From Pseudomonas sp. Tri1 (GTDB lineage: Bacteria > Pseudomonadota > Gammaproteobacteria > Pseudomonadales > Pseudomonadaceae), in NCBI RefSeq assembly GCF_017968885.1, contig NZ_CP072913.1:976001-1040000 (forward strand): DNA of 64,000 bases. The letters are read 5' to 3'. The notes beneath the pieces were generated by a model, which was not told the DNA's origin, made no database searches, and saw nothing but the letters and a program-made list of their open reading frames with translations. The position numbers and the translations under genes are program-made. Below, piece after piece: positions 45,816 to 54,709 of the stretch. The first letter of the stretch is position 1; the number at the start of each line of letters is the position of its first letter.

Positions 45816-46679
45816 ATGCCAGTCGCAGTGATTCAAATGGTCAGCCAGAGCGATGTGCTCGCCAACCTGGCACGTGCCCGGGAGCTGCTGGAACAGGCCG
45901 CCGCCGCCGGTGCAAGGCTGGCGGTGTTGCCTGAAAACTTCGCGGCCATGGGCCGACGGGACATCGCCGACATCGGTCGCGCCGAAGCCTTTGGTCAGGG
46001 CCCGATCCTGCCCTGGTTGAAACAGGTCGCCCGCGACCTCAAGTTATGGATTGTGGCCGGTACGTTGCCGTTGCCGCCGGTGGATCAGCCCGAGGCCAAG
46101 GCCCATGCCTGTTCGTTGCTGGTCGATGATCAGGGCGAGATCGTGGCGCGCTACGACAAGCTGCACCTGTTCGATGTGGACGTGGCGGACAATCGCGGGC
46201 GCTACCGCGAGTCTGATGACTATGCTTATGGCAGCCAGGTAGTGGTCGCTGATACCCCCGTAGGAAGGGTTGGCCTGACGGTTTGTTATGACTTGCGATT
46301 CCCTGAGCTGTACAGCGAGTTGCGCGCGGCCGGCGCTGAGCTGATCACGGCGCCCTCGGCGTTCACCGCAGTGACCGGTGCCGCCCATTGGGAGGTACTG
46401 ATTCGCGCCCGGGCCATCGAGACCCAGTGCTATGTGCTGGCGGCCGCCCAAGGGGGCTTGCATCCGGGGCCAAGGGAAACTTTTGGTCATGCCGCGATTG
46501 TCGACCCGTGGGGGCGTGTGCTGGCGCAACAGGATCAAGGCGAAGCCGTGCTGCTGGCCGAGCGCGACAGCAGCGAACAGGCGTCCATCCGGGCGCGCAT
46601 GCCGGTGGGTAGCCACCGGCGCTTTTTCTCGCAGGGCGCACGACAGCGGCCTGTTCAAGACGACGAATTCAAGGCGTAA
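45816..46679 (+). CDS. Carbon-nitrogen hydrolase, Nit1/YbeM-like amidase
   Basis: A 287-aa cytosolic enzyme of the nitrilase superfamily. The catalytic triad is complete: Glu40 in [11 protein letters not shown], Lys115 in [13 protein letters not shown] and Cys157 in [13 protein letters not shown]. The closest well-characterised branch is Nit1/YbeM, which removes the amide from deaminated glutathione as a repair reaction; specificity here is inferred. The C-terminal segment [20 protein letters not shown] is typical. It is encoded 6 bp before tldD, so the two are probably co-transcribed, the order known from P. aeruginosa. Confidence 0.9.
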   Translation: MPVAVIQMVSQSDVLANLARARELLEQAAAAGARLAVLPENFAAMGRRDIADIGRAEAFGQGPILPWLKQVARDLKLWIVAGTLPLPPVDQPEAKAHACSLLVDDQGEIVARYDKLHLFDVDVADNRGRYRESDDYAYGSQVVVADTPVGRVGLTVCYDLRFPELYSELRAAGAELITAPSAFTAVTGAAHWEVLIRARAIETQCYVLAAAQGGLHPGPRETFGHAAIVDPWGRVLAQQDQGEAVLLAERDSSEQASIRARMPVGSHRRFFSQGARQRPVQDDEFKA

Positions 46680-46684
46680 AACAT

Positions 46685-48127
46685 ATGAGCGGGTTGTTGT
46701 CCTCAGTCAGTGAACACCTTTTAGCCCCCGGCGGCGTTACCCTGGACAGCCTGCAAGGCGTGCTGGGCGACTTGGCCGGCCCGGGCATCGATGCGGCCGA
46801 CCTGTATTTCCAGGGGCAGATCTCCGAGTCCTGGTCGCTGGAAGATGGCATCGTCAAGGAAGGCAGTTTCAACCTTGACCAAGGCGTGGGTGTGCGGGCC
46901 CAGTCCGGGGAAAAAACCGGCTTTGCCTACAGTAATGCCATTACCCTCGAGGCGCTTGGCGCCGCTGCCCGTGCTGCTCGCTCGATCTCCCGGGCCGGGC
47001 AGAATGGCACGGTCCAGGCCTTCAGCAGCCAGGATGTGGCGCAACTGTATGCGCCGGACAACCCGCTGGAAGTCATGAGCCGCGCCGAAAAAGTCGAGTT
47101 GCTCAAGCGCATTGACGTTGCCACCCGCGCCCTGGACCCGCGTATCCAGCAAGTGACGGTAAGCATGGCCGGGGTCTGGGAGCGGATTCTGGTGGCTTCC
47201 ACCGACGGCGGCCTGGCGGCGGACGTCCGGCCGCTGGTGCGGTTCAATGTCAGCGTGATCGTCGAGCAGAATGGACGACGCGAGCGTGGCGGCCATGGCG
47301 GCGGCGGGCGTACCGACTACCGTTATTTCCTCAGTGAAGACCGCGCCATGGGTTACGCCCGCGAAGCGTTGCGCCAGGCGCTGGTCAACCTTGAGGCGAT
47401 TCCGGCTCCGGCCGGCACGTTGCCGGTGGTGTTGGGTTCCGGTTGGTCCGGTGTGCTGCTGCACGAAGCGGTGGGCCACGGCCTGGAAGGCGACTTCAAC
47501 CGCAAGGGCAGTTCAGCCTACAGCGGGCGCATGGGTGAAATGGTTGCCTCGAAACTCTGCACCATCGTCGATGACGGCACCCTGGCCGGGCGTCGCGGTT
47601 CCCTGAGCGTCGACGATGAAGGTACGCCGACCGAGTGCACCACGCTGATCGAGAACGGCGTACTCAAGGGCTACATGCAGGACAAACTCAACGCCCGGCT
47701 GATGGGCGTGGCCCGCACCGGCAACGGTCGTCGCGAGTCTTATGCGCACCTGCCGATGCCGCGCATGACCAACACCTACATGCTGGGTGGCCAAAGCGAT
47801 CCGGCGGAAATCATTGCCTCGGTGAAAAAGGGCATTTACTGCGCCAACCTCGGTGGCGGCCAGGTGGATATCACCAGCGGCAAATTCGTGTTCTCCACCA
47901 GCGAGGCCTACCTGATCGAAGACGGCAAGATCACCGCCCCGGTCAAGGGCGCGACGCTGATCGGCAACGGGCCGGAGGCAATGAGCAAGGTGTCGATGGT
48001 CGGTAACGACCTGGCGCTGGACAGTGGCGTGGGGACGTGTGGCAAGGATGGGCAATCGGTGCCGGTAGGCGTCGGTCAACCGACCCTGAAGATCGATGCG
48101 ATTACCGTGGGTGGCACGGGCGCATGA
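46685..48127 (+). CDS. tldD: Metalloprotease TldD
   Basis: A 480-aa subunit of the TldD/TldE heterodimeric metalloprotease, which processes peptides such as microcin precursors and supports quinolone/toxin sensitivity functions. The zinc site [11 protein letters not shown] is at residues 260-270 (HExxxH), with the later Cys-containing stretch [20 protein letters not shown] holding the third ligand region. It begins [20 protein letters not shown], standard for TldD. The partner gene pmbA lies about 820 bp downstream on the same strand, with darP inserted between on the other strand. Confidence 0.96.
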   Translation: MSGLLSSVSEHLLAPGGVTLDSLQGVLGDLAGPGIDAADLYFQGQISESWSLEDGIVKEGSFNLDQGVGVRAQSGEKTGFAYSNAITLEALGAAARAARSISRAGQNGTVQAFSSQDVAQLYAPDNPLEVMSRAEKVELLKRIDVATRALDPRIQQVTVSMAGVWERILVASTDGGLAADVRPLVRFNVSVIVEQNGRRERGGHGGGGRTDYRYFLSEDRAMGYAREALRQALVNLEAIPAPAGTLPVVLGSGWSGVLLHEAVGHGLEGDFNRKGSSAYSGRMGEMVASKLCTIVDDGTLAGRRGSLSVDDEGTPTECTTLIENGVLKGYMQDKLNARLMGVARTGNGRRESYAHLPMPRMTNTYMLGGQSDPAEIIASVKKGIYCANLGGGQVDITSGKFVFSTSEAYLIEDGKITAPVKGATLIGNGPEAMSKVSMVGNDLALDSGVGTCGKDGQSVPVGVGQPTLKIDAITVGGTGA

Positions 48128-48137
48128 CGGGAGCGCT

Positions 48138-48161
48138 GGGTGGAGTGCGAGGCCTCCACCC
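48138..48161. other. Hairpin between convergent tldD and darP
   Basis: GGGTGGAGTGCGAGGCCTCCACCC folds with a 7-8 bp stem. It lies 10 bp after tldD and 11 bp before the darP stop. No T-run on either side, so it is at best a weak terminator. Confidence 0.45.
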
Positions 48162-48172
48162 GGGGTCGTGAC

Positions 48173-48697
48173 TCAGCGCAGGCCGCGTTGAGTCTCGTCC
48201 AGCTCACGGATGTACTTGAAGATTTTACGGCTCGAGGCCGGTGGCTTGTTTTGCGCCAACTCGTGCTGGGCCTGACGGATCAGGGAGCGCAGTTGCTGGC
48301 GATCAGCCTCCGGGTAGTCGATGACGAATTTTTCCAGCACACCGTCATCGCCTGCGATCAAGCGATCGCGCCAGCGTTCCAGGTTATGGAAGCGTTCGTT
48401 GTACTGCCGGGTGGAGGCATCGAGTTGATCGAGCAGAACCAGAATGGCGTCAGTGTCCTGATCGCGCATCAGTTTGCCGATGAATTGCAGGTGCCGTTTA
48501 CGCGCGATATTCGCGGTGTGCTTGGGCGCATCGGCCAGGGCCCGGCGCAAGGCGTCGGTCAGGGGCAGTTTGGCCAGCAAGTCAGGCTTGAGTGTTGTCA
48601 GGCGCTCGCCGAGGTCAACCAGAGCATGCAGCTCGCGTTTGACCTGGGATTTGCTTTTTTCACCCTCGTAGAGGGAGTCGTCGTAAGAATCAACCAT
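48173..48697 (-). CDS. darP: Ribosome-associated protein DarP (YjgA, DUF615)
   Basis: A 174-aa all-helical protein of the UPF0307/YjgA family, which binds late 50S precursors and promotes their maturation. Motifs: [71 protein letters not shown] and GRKxF-like [15 protein letters not shown] start at ATG 48697 ([12 protein letters not shown]), the usual beginning; a TTG five codons earlier opens the same frame, and neither has a clear ribosome site. It is convergent with tldD. Confidence 0.93.
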   Translation of the reverse strand: MVDSYDDSLYEGEKSKSQVKRELHALVDLGERLTTLKPDLLAKLPLTDALRRALADAPKHTANIARKRHLQFIGKLMRDQDTDAILVLLDQLDASTRQYNERFHNLERWRDRLIAGDDGVLEKFVIDYPEADRQQLRSLIRQAQHELAQNKPPASSRKIFKYIRELDETQRGLR

Positions 48698-48775
48698 GGT
48701 GGCAGTCCGCAAAGAAACGCCGCCATGATAACCAGTCGGGGGCCGCTTGTCCGGCCCGGTCGCTCGAAGGCCATA

Positions 48776-48917
48776 GGGTTTGTACGAAAAGTAGCCGAGC
48801 GACGATCAGGCAAGGCGAAAACAGGCGAGGAAGCGGAGTCTACTGGTTGTAAATGAGCATTCCGAGCCTGTTTTCAACGCAGCATGATCGTTGCGCAGGC
48901 ACTTTTCGTACAAAGCC
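48776..48917. mobile_element. 142-bp MITE-like palindromic element
   Basis: The ends are inverted copies: GGGTTTGTACGAAAAGT at left and ACTTTTCGTACAAAGCC at right (one mismatch in 17). Both ends are flanked directly by TA (48774-48775 and 48918-48919), as expected for insertion at a TA target. Inside, AAAACAGGC and GCCTGTTTT, and CGATCAGGC and GCATGATCG, pair as well, so the whole unit folds into a long hairpin. It encodes nothing. It lies 33 bp before pmbA, in its promoter zone. A transposase with such ends is not in the window. Confidence 0.75.
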
Positions 48918-48950
48918 TAACCGAAAGCAGAATTTGAGTGGAGATACACC

Positions 48951-50297
48951 ATGAGTGCAGTTCAGAGCGTCGGCCCGCAAGCATTGCCGGCACTGCAGGA
49001 ACAAGTCGAGCAGATCCTTGCCGAAGCCAAGCGCCAGGGCGCCAGTGCCTGTGAGGTGGCGGTGTCGCTGGAGCAGGGCCTGTCGACCTCGGTGCGCCAG
49101 CGCGAGGTGGAAACCGTCGAGTTCAATCGCGACCAGGGCTTTGGCATTACCTTGTACGCAGGCCAGCGCAAGGGTTCGGCCAGCACCTCGGCCAGCGGCC
49201 CGGAGGCCATTCGCGAAACCGTCGCTGCTGCACTGGCGATTGCCAAGCACACCTCCGAGGACGAAGCCTCGGGCCTGGCCGATGCCGCACTGATGTGCAA
49301 GGAGTTGCGGGATTTCGACCTGTTCCACGCGTGGGACATTACCCCTGAACAGGCCATCGAACAGGCACTGCGTTGCGAAGCAGCGGCGTTCGATGCCGAC
49401 CCGCGCATCAAGAACGCCGACGGCACGACGCTCAATACCCACCAGGGCTGCCGGGTCTACGGTAACAGTCACGGTTTCATCGGCGGTTATGCATCGACCC
49501 GCCACAGCCTCAGTTGCGTGATGATCGCCGAAGCCAACGGCCAGATGCAGCGCGATTACTGGTACGACGTGAACCGCCAGGGCACCTTGCTGGCGGACCC
49601 GGTGAGCATTGGCCAGAAAGCCGCGCAACGAGCGGCCAGCCGTCTGGGCGCGCGACCGGTGCCGACCTGTGAGGTGCCGGTGCTGTTTTCTGCCGAGCTG
49701 GCCGGTGGCTTGTTCGGCAGCTTCCTCTCGGCGGTGTCCGGCGGCAACCTGTACCGCAAGTCGTCGTTCCTCGAAGGCGCGCTGGGCCAGAAACTGTTCC
49801 CGGAATGGATGACCATCGACGAACGTCCGCACCTGATGCAAGCCATGGGCAGCTCGGCATTCGACGGCGATGGCCTGGCGACCTACGCCAAGCCGTTCGT
49901 GGAAAACGGTGAACTGGTGTCCTACATCCTCGGCACCTATTCGGGCCGCAAGCTCGGCATGCCGAGCACCGCCAATGCCGGTGGCGTGCACAACCTGTTC
50001 GTGACCCATGGTGACGAAGACCAGGCTGCCTTGCTGCGGCGGATGGGGCGTGGCCTGCTGGTGACCGAGCTGATGGGCCATGGCCTGAACATGGTCACCG
50101 GGGATTACTCGCGCGGCGCGGCGGGGTTCTGGGTCGAGAACGGCGAGATTCAATTTGCGGTCCAGGAAGTGACCATCGCCGGTAACATGCGCGACATGTT
50201 CAAGCAGATCGTGGCCGTGGGCAACGACCTGGAACTGCGCAGCAACATCCGCACCGGCTCGGTGCTGATCGAGCGGATGACGGTGGCGGGTAGCTAA
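48951..50297 (+). CDS. pmbA: Metalloprotease subunit PmbA (TldE)
   Basis: A 448-aa partner of TldD. It lacks the HExxxH zinc motif, as TldE/PmbA proteins do. It shows the family sequences ASACEVAVSLEQGLSTSVRQ with REVETVEFNRDQG after it, CRVYGNSHGFIGGYAST, PVLFSAELAGGLFGSFLSAV, and GVHNLFVTHGDEDQAALLRR. The C-terminal GLNMVTGDYSRGAAGFWVEN is diagnostic. GGAGATACACC precedes the ATG. A MITE-like element lies immediately upstream, and a strong terminator follows. Confidence 0.96.
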   Translation: MSAVQSVGPQALPALQEQVEQILAEAKRQGASACEVAVSLEQGLSTSVRQREVETVEFNRDQGFGITLYAGQRKGSASTSASGPEAIRETVAAALAIAKHTSEDEASGLADAALMCKELRDFDLFHAWDITPEQAIEQALRCEAAAFDADPRIKNADGTTLNTHQGCRVYGNSHGFIGGYASTRHSLSCVMIAEANGQMQRDYWYDVNRQGTLLADPVSIGQKAAQRAASRLGARPVPTCEVPVLFSAELAGGLFGSFLSAVSGGNLYRKSSFLEGALGQKLFPEWMTIDERPHLMQAMGSSAFDGDGLATYAKPFVENGELVSYILGTYSGRKLGMPSTANAGGVHNLFVTHGDEDQAALLRRMGRGLLVTELMGHGLNMVTGDYSRGAAGFWVENGEIQFAVQEVTIAGNMRDMFKQIVAVGNDLELRSNIRTGSVLIERMTVAGS

Positions 50298-50313
50298 CGT
50301 TCATCGCGCTACC

Positions 50314-50351
50314 AAAGGCGCGTCATTCGCTTGGATGGCGCGCCTTTTTTT
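50314..50351 (+). terminator. Intrinsic terminator of pmbA
   Basis: AAAGGCGCG pairs with CGCGCCTTT across a 16-base loop and continues into TTTTTTT; it starts 17 bp after the stop codon. Confidence 0.9.
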
Positions 50352-50365
50352 GTGCCCGCAGAACC

Positions 50366-50492
50366 CTTGTGGCGAGGGGATTTATCCCTGCGGGGGAGCG
50401 TAGCGCTCCCTAAAACATCGGATACTGCGTTGTGTCTGGCTGAAACTCCGGGCTGCTTCGCAACCCAGCGGGGATAAATCCCCTCGCCACAA
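50366..50492. repeat. Inverted pair of the GGGGATTTATCCCC repeat
   Basis: Forward copy CTTGTGGCGAGGGGATTTAT and reverse copy GGATAAATCCCCTCGCCACA, separated by 80 bp containing GGAGCGTAGCGCTCC. It fills the space between the pmbA terminator and the fagA promoter. Confidence 0.85.
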
Positions 50493-50520
50493 CGTGATCT
50501 CACGAGACTTGTGTTGGTTC

Positions 50521-50551
50521 TTATTATCATCTAATAATGAATCTCATTTGA
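50521..50551 (+). promoter_or_regulatory. Candidate Fur box upstream of fagA
   Basis: AATAATGAATCTCATTTGA at 50533-50551 matches 12 of 19 positions of the Fur consensus GATAATGATAATCATTATC. The adjoining TTATTATCAT (50521-50530) adds overlapping hexamers. It lies 17 bp before the fagA ATG. In P. aeruginosa this operon is repressed by Fur with iron. Confidence 0.65.
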
Positions 50552-50567
50552 CGAATGAGCCGCGGTC

Positions 50568-50963
50568 ATGAGTTCTGCCCTGCACGAGCAACCCTACCTT
50601 GAAAGCTGGCGCTGGATGAGTCGCCAGATCCGTTGTGCGCTGAGCCCGGATGAACCGCGGTTGATCGAGCACTACCTGGCCGAAGGGCGCTATCTGGCCT
50701 GCTGCACTGGCACTTCGCCGTGGATGATTTGCGAAACCGAGTTCCGCTTGTTGCTCGATACCGCCGCCGATGTCGCGTTGCCCTGGCACTGGCGCTCTCT
50801 CTGTCTCGACCAGGCCTGGCGCCCACTGCGTGACCTCGAACGACAATCACTTTGCCGCTGCCGCCTCAAGCGCTGGCAGAGCCATGCCTGGGCGCTGGCG
50901 ACCTGCGTCCTGGAACCGTCGATTCCTCTTATAGAACTGGTGCAAGGAACTCCCGATGAGTAA
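50568..50963 (+). CDS. fagA: Fur-associated protein FagA
   Basis: A 131-aa cytosolic protein of unknown biochemical function, recognised by content and place: it is the first gene of the iron-repressed fagA-fumC-orf-sodA operon known in P. aeruginosa. The sequence is rich in Trp, Cys and Arg (SWRWMSRQIRCALSPDEPRL, LACCTGTSPWMICETEFRLL, SLCRCRLKRWQSHAWALATC). Seven Cys, several in the middle third, make metal binding possible but unproven. No signal peptide. The last 8 bases overlap fumC. Confidence 0.9.
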   Translation: MSSALHEQPYLESWRWMSRQIRCALSPDEPRLIEHYLAEGRYLACCTGTSPWMICETEFRLLLDTAADVALPWHWRSLCLDQAWRPLRDLERQSLCRCRLKRWQSHAWALATCVLEPSIPLIELVQGTPDE

Positions 50964-52332
50964 TACCCGTATCGAACGCGACAGCATGGGCGAACTGCAA
51001 GTCCCGGCGGACGCACTCTATGGCGCGCAGACCCAGCGTGCCGTGGGCAACTTCCCAGTCAGCGGTCAGCGCATGCCGGCGCAGTTCATTCGTGCCCTGA
51101 TCCTGGCCAAGGCCGCCGCCGCCCGGGCCAACGTCGAACTGGAACAAATCAGCGTGGCTCAGGGCAAAGCCATCGTCGACGCGGCCCAGGGGTTGCTCGA
51201 GGGCCAGTTCATGGAGCATTTCCCGGTGGATATCTTCCAGACCGGCTCCGGCACCAGCTCCAACATGAATGCCAACGAAGTGATCGCCACCCTTGCCAGT
51301 CGTCTGTTGGGGGAGACGGTCAACCCGAACGATCACGTCAACTGCGGCCAGAGCAGCAACGACATCATTCCAACCTGCATTCATGTCAGCGCTGCACTGG
51401 CCTTGCATGAGCAATTGCTGCCGGCGCTGTTGCACCTGGTGCAGGTGATCGAGCGCAAGGCCGTGGAGGTTCATCCGTTCATCAAGACCGGTCGTACTCA
51501 TTTGATGGATGCCATGCCGGTTCGCTTGAGCCAGGTGCTCAATGGTTGGGCGCAGCAACTCAAAGCCAATATCGGCCACTTGCAGGACTTGCTGCCGAGC
51601 CTGCAAGCCTTGGCCCAGGGCGGTACGGCAGTCGGCACCGGGGTCAACGCTCATCCTCGATTCGCCGAGCTGTTCAGCCAGCAACTGACGCAACTGACGC
51701 AAGTGCAATTTACCCCGGGCAAGAATCTGTTTGCGCTGATCGGTTCCCAGGACACCGCCGTAGCGGTCTCCGGGCAGCTCAAGACCACGGCAGTGTCGCT
51801 GATGAAAATCGCCAACGATCTGCGCTGGATGAATTCCGGGCCGTTGGCCGGCCTGGGGGAGATCGAACTCGAAGGCCTGCAGCCGGGCTCCTCGATCATG
51901 CCCGGCAAGGTCAACCCGGTCATTCCCGAAGCCACTGCGATGGTGGCGGCCCAGGTGATTGGCAATGACACGGTGATCACCATCGCCGGTCAATCGGGCA
52001 ATTTCGAATTGAACGTGATGCTGCCGATCATCGCCCAGAACCTGCTGAGCAGCATCGCCCTGATGTCCACCGCCAGCCGTTTGCTGGCCGACAAGGCCAT
52101 CGCCACATTCAAGGTCAACGAGGCCAGGCTCAAGGAGGCGTTGTCACGCAACCCGATCCTGGTCACCGCGTTGAACCCGATCATCGGTTACCAGAAGGCC
52201 GCTGAAATCGCCAAGAAGGCTTATCAGCAGGGCCGGCCGGTCATCGATGTCGCCCTGGAACACACCGACCTGACGCGCAGCGAACTGGAGGTCCTGCTGG
52301 ACCCGGAAAAGCTCACGGCTGGCGGCGTGTAA
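50956..52332 (+). CDS. fumC: Class II (iron-independent) fumarase FumC
   Basis: A 458-aa homotetrameric fumarate hydratase of the TCA cycle that needs no iron-sulfur cluster, so it can replace the class I enzyme under iron limitation or oxidative stress. Signature GSSIMPGKVNPVIPEATAMV near residues 313-332, the substrate-site stretch TGSGTSSNMNANEVIA, NDHVNCGQSSNDIIPT, and HPFIKTGRTHLMDAMP are all intact. It begins MSNTRIERDSMGELQVPADA, ordinary for FumC. It overlaps fagA and is followed at 26 bp by the next gene of the operon. Confidence 0.98.
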   Translation: MSNTRIERDSMGELQVPADALYGAQTQRAVGNFPVSGQRMPAQFIRALILAKAAAARANVELEQISVAQGKAIVDAAQGLLEGQFMEHFPVDIFQTGSGTSSNMNANEVIATLASRLLGETVNPNDHVNCGQSSNDIIPTCIHVSAALALHEQLLPALLHLVQVIERKAVEVHPFIKTGRTHLMDAMPVRLSQVLNGWAQQLKANIGHLQDLLPSLQALAQGGTAVGTGVNAHPRFAELFSQQLTQLTQVQFTPGKNLFALIGSQDTAVAVSGQLKTTAVSLMKIANDLRWMNSGPLAGLGEIELEGLQPGSSIMPGKVNPVIPEATAMVAAQVIGNDTVITIAGQSGNFELNVMLPIIAQNLLSSIALMSTASRLLADKAIATFKVNEARLKEALSRNPILVTALNPIIGYQKAAEIAKKAYQQGRPVIDVALEHTDLTRSELEVLLDPEKLTAGGV

Positions 52333-52358
52333 CCCGACACCTCTATGGAGGACTCATC

Positions 52359-52799
52359 ATGGAACATTGGAAACGCACGATCGAACGGGCCAATCGCTGT
52401 TTCATGCTTGGCGAGCTGGTGGATGCCCGTGAGGGCTATCTGCAAGCGCTGGCCCTGGCCCAAGTGTTATTCGGGCGTTGGGCCGACGCCGACGAAGCCG
52501 TGGCTGCTTGCGTCGTCTCCCACCACAACCTGGCGGATCTGCACCTGCGCCTGAACCAGCCGGAGGAGAGCGCCGAGTACCTGTGCGCCATCCATCAGCG
52601 GTTGCTGCAGACGATGCAGGACGAGCGCCAGGCGCCAGCGTTGCGTGCGGCGGCGATGCGCCAGAGTCACAAGACCTATGTCGAGCTGCTGAATTTCATC
52701 AGCGAGCATGGTGAATACCCACGCACCCAGCGCCTGCTGCACGGCAATACGACTTCGGCTCGGCCGCGTACTGCCCCTCTTCATTATGGAGTTCATTGA
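52359..52799 (+). CDS. Conserved operon protein of unknown function, TPR-like helical
   Basis: A 146-aa product (ATG 52359, GGAGG upstream). Predicted all-helical with a TPR-like pattern: [20 protein letters not shown] and [14 protein letters not shown], then [20 protein letters not shown] and [17 protein letters not shown]. The C-terminus ([19 protein letters not shown]) is unstructured and ends in His. It corresponds to the unnamed orf between fumC and sodA in P. aeruginosa. Role unknown; in such a place a manganese- or redox-linked helper function is only a guess. Its stop lies 2 bp before the sodA ATG. Confidence 0.85.
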   Translation: MEHWKRTIERANRCFMLGELVDAREGYLQALALAQVLFGRWADADEAVAACVVSHHNLADLHLRLNQPEESAEYLCAIHQRLLQTMQDERQAPALRAAAMRQSHKTYVELLNFISEHGEYPRTQRLLHGNTTSARPRTAPLHYGVH

Positions 52800-52801
52800 A
52801 C

Positions 52802-53413
52802 ATGGCTTTCACTTTGCCTGTATTGCCCTACGCCTACGACGCCCTGGAGCCGCACATCGATGCGCAAACCATGGAGATCCACTACACCAAGCATCACCAG
52901 ACTTACATCAACAACCTCAACGCCGCAGTGCAAGACACTGAATACGCCCAATGGCCGGTCGAAAAACTGCTGTCCAGCGTGGAGCAATTGCCGCAAGGCC
53001 TGAGGGCCGCCGTCATCAACCAAGGTGGTGGGCATGCCAACCACTCGTTGTTCTGGGAAGTCATGTCACCCCAGGGCGGTGGTCAACCTGACGGTGCCCT
53101 GGCGGCGGCGATCGAGGCGCAACTGGGTGGTCTGGAACAGTTCAAGGAAGCCTTCACCAAAGCGGCACTGACCCGTTTCGGCAGCGGCTGGGCCTGGTTG
53201 TGCGTGACCGCGCAAAAAACGCTGGTGGTGCAAAGCAGTGGCAACCAGGACAGCCCATTGATGCACGGTCATACGCCGATTCTTGGCCTGGACGTCTGGG
53301 AACACGCTTATTACCTGCTGTACCAGAACCGTCGGCCCGAATACATCAACGCTTTCTACAACGTGATCAATTGGCCTGAAGTGGCGCGTCGCTATCAGTC
53401 TGCGCTGGTCTGA
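52802..53413 (+). CDS. sodA: Manganese-type superoxide dismutase
   Basis: A 203-aa cytosolic SOD of the Fe/Mn family. The metal ligands are recognisable: His27 in [11 protein letters not shown], His in [11 protein letters not shown], Asp and His in [30 protein letters not shown] and the Gly-rich stretch before the second ligand resemble MnSODs, and the iron-regulated operon context also points to Mn (inference). ATG 52802 is chosen, with GGAG 10 bp upstream; a TTG two codons before opens the same frame. Confidence 0.95.
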   Translation: MAFTLPVLPYAYDALEPHIDAQTMEIHYTKHHQTYINNLNAAVQDTEYAQWPVEKLLSSVEQLPQGLRAAVINQGGGHANHSLFWEVMSPQGGGQPDGALAAAIEAQLGGLEQFKEAFTKAALTRFGSGWAWLCVTAQKTLVVQSSGNQDSPLMHGHTPILGLDVWEHAYYLLYQNRRPEYINAFYNVINWPEVARRYQSALV

Positions 53414-53442
53414 ATCTTCATGAAAACAATCCAAGGCTGACT

Positions 53443-54333
53443 ATGGATACTCAAACCCTGGCGGTTGGAAGCGCACGGATGTTCCGCTACGCCTTGGGGT
53501 CGCTGTTGATGTTGGCCGGGCTGACATTGCTGGTGGCCCAGGGCCTGGCGTGGCTGGATCTGGAGCCGAAACTGCTGCGTGCGTTGCAGGGCGGTGGCCT
53601 TTGCGCCTTGGGTACGGCGTTGGGCGCCGTGCCGGTGTTGGTCATCCGGCGCATGCCCGAGGCCGTGAGCGATTCGCTGCTGGGCTTCGGTGCCGGGGTG
53701 ATGCTGGCCGCCACGGCATTTTCGCTGATCGTGCCGGGCATTGCCGCCGCTGAACAGCTGGGGCTCACACCTTGGGCGGCCAGCGGGCTGATCAGTTTCG
53801 GCATCCTGCTGGGGGCGTTCGGGCTGTATCTGGTGGATCGCAAGGTGTCCGCCAGTCCTGAGCGGCTGGTGGAGGCACCGGGACGTCCGATCATTGCCCC
53901 GCGGATCTGGTTGTTTGTATTTGCCATCGTGGCCCACAACATTCCCGAAGGGATGGCCGTCGGCGTGTCAGCGGGCGGCGGCATGCCCGATGCCGACAGT
54001 CTGGCGATGGGCATCGCCTTGCAGGATGTACCTGAGGGGCTGGTGATCGCACTGGTGCTGGCCACCGCGGGGATGTCGCGAATCAAGGCCTTCATGATTG
54101 GCGCCGCGTCAGGGCTGGTCGAACCGCTGTTTGCGCTGCTGTGCGCGTGGCTGGTCAGCCTGGCGGAGATGTTGTTGCCCCTGGGGTTGGCGCTGGCGGC
54201 CGGGGCGATGCTGTTGGTGGTGACTCATGAGGTCATCCCCGAATCGCGCCGCAATGGTCACGACAAGCTGGCGAGCCTGGGGTTGTTGGTGGGGTTTTGC
54301 CTGATGATGGTGATGGATACGGCGTTGGCGTGA
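53443..54333 (+). CDS. ZIP-family metal transporter
   Basis: A 296-aa inner-membrane carrier with eight helices. The two diagnostic metal-binding helices are clear: HNIPEGMAVGVSAGGGMPDA (helix 4, HNxPEG) and GIALQDVPEGLVIALVLATA (helix 5, in which the His of the usual HxxPEG is replaced by Gln: LQDVPEG). Zn, Mn or Fe are typical cargo; lying 29 bp after sodA, a Mn2+ supply role for the dismutase is attractive but inferred. It ends at a bidirectional hairpin terminator. Confidence 0.9.
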   Translation: MDTQTLAVGSARMFRYALGSLLMLAGLTLLVAQGLAWLDLEPKLLRALQGGGLCALGTALGAVPVLVIRRMPEAVSDSLLGFGAGVMLAATAFSLIVPGIAAAEQLGLTPWAASGLISFGILLGAFGLYLVDRKVSASPERLVEAPGRPIIAPRIWLFVFAIVAHNIPEGMAVGVSAGGGMPDADSLAMGIALQDVPEGLVIALVLATAGMSRIKAFMIGAASGLVEPLFALLCAWLVSLAEMLLPLGLALAAGAMLLVVTHEVIPESRRNGHDKLASLGLLVGFCLMMVMDTALA

Positions 54334-54360
54334 CGCAATCGACGGGCTATGAGCTTTGGC

Positions 54361-54396
54361 TTTTGTGGCGAGGAGCAAGCTCCCTCGCCACAAAAA
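54361..54396. terminator. REP-like hairpin acting as a bidirectional terminator
   Basis: TTTTGTGGCGAGG pairs with CCTCGCCACAAAA over a 9-base loop (AGCAAGCTC), giving A-tract/T-tract ends in both directions. It sits between the convergent ends of the ZIP gene and npr and is built from the same GTGGCGAGG unit as the second repeat family. Confidence 0.8.
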
Positions 54397-54418
54397 ATCC
54401 GCCCTGAGCCTGGGGCAA

Positions 54419-54694
54419 TTATTCGCCTTCGTCGAAATAGTTGTTGATCAGCGCCACCAACGCATCCAACGCTTCCTGTGCCTGTTCGCCTTCAGTGTGC
54501 AGGTGGATCCTGGTGCCCTTGCCGGCGGCGAGCATCATCATCGCCATAATGCTTTTACCGTCGATCATGGACTCAGGCGTGCGCCCGACCCGGATGGTGG
54601 TGTCCTTGAATTGGCCGGCAATCCCGACGAACTTGGCCGACGCACGGGCATGCAACCCCAGCTTGTTGATGATTTCGATTTCCAGAGCAGGCAT
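54419..54694 (-). CDS. ptsO: Nitrogen-PTS phosphocarrier NPr
   Basis: A 91-aa HPr-family protein. The active-site His15 is in INKLGLHARASAKF; the regulatory-site region is PESMIDGKSIMAMMMLAAGK with Ser in the Ser46 position. In the nitrogen PTS it passes phosphate from EI-Ntr to PtsN. Last gene of the rpoN-hpf-ptsN-rapZ-ptsO cluster, 15 bp after rapZ. Confidence 0.96.
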   Translation of the reverse strand: MPALEIEIINKLGLHARASAKFVGIAGQFKDTTIRVGRTPESMIDGKSIMAMMMLAAGKGTRIHLHTEGEQAQEALDALVALINNYFDEGE

Positions 54695-54709
54695 CGCGAT
54701 GTGAATCCT

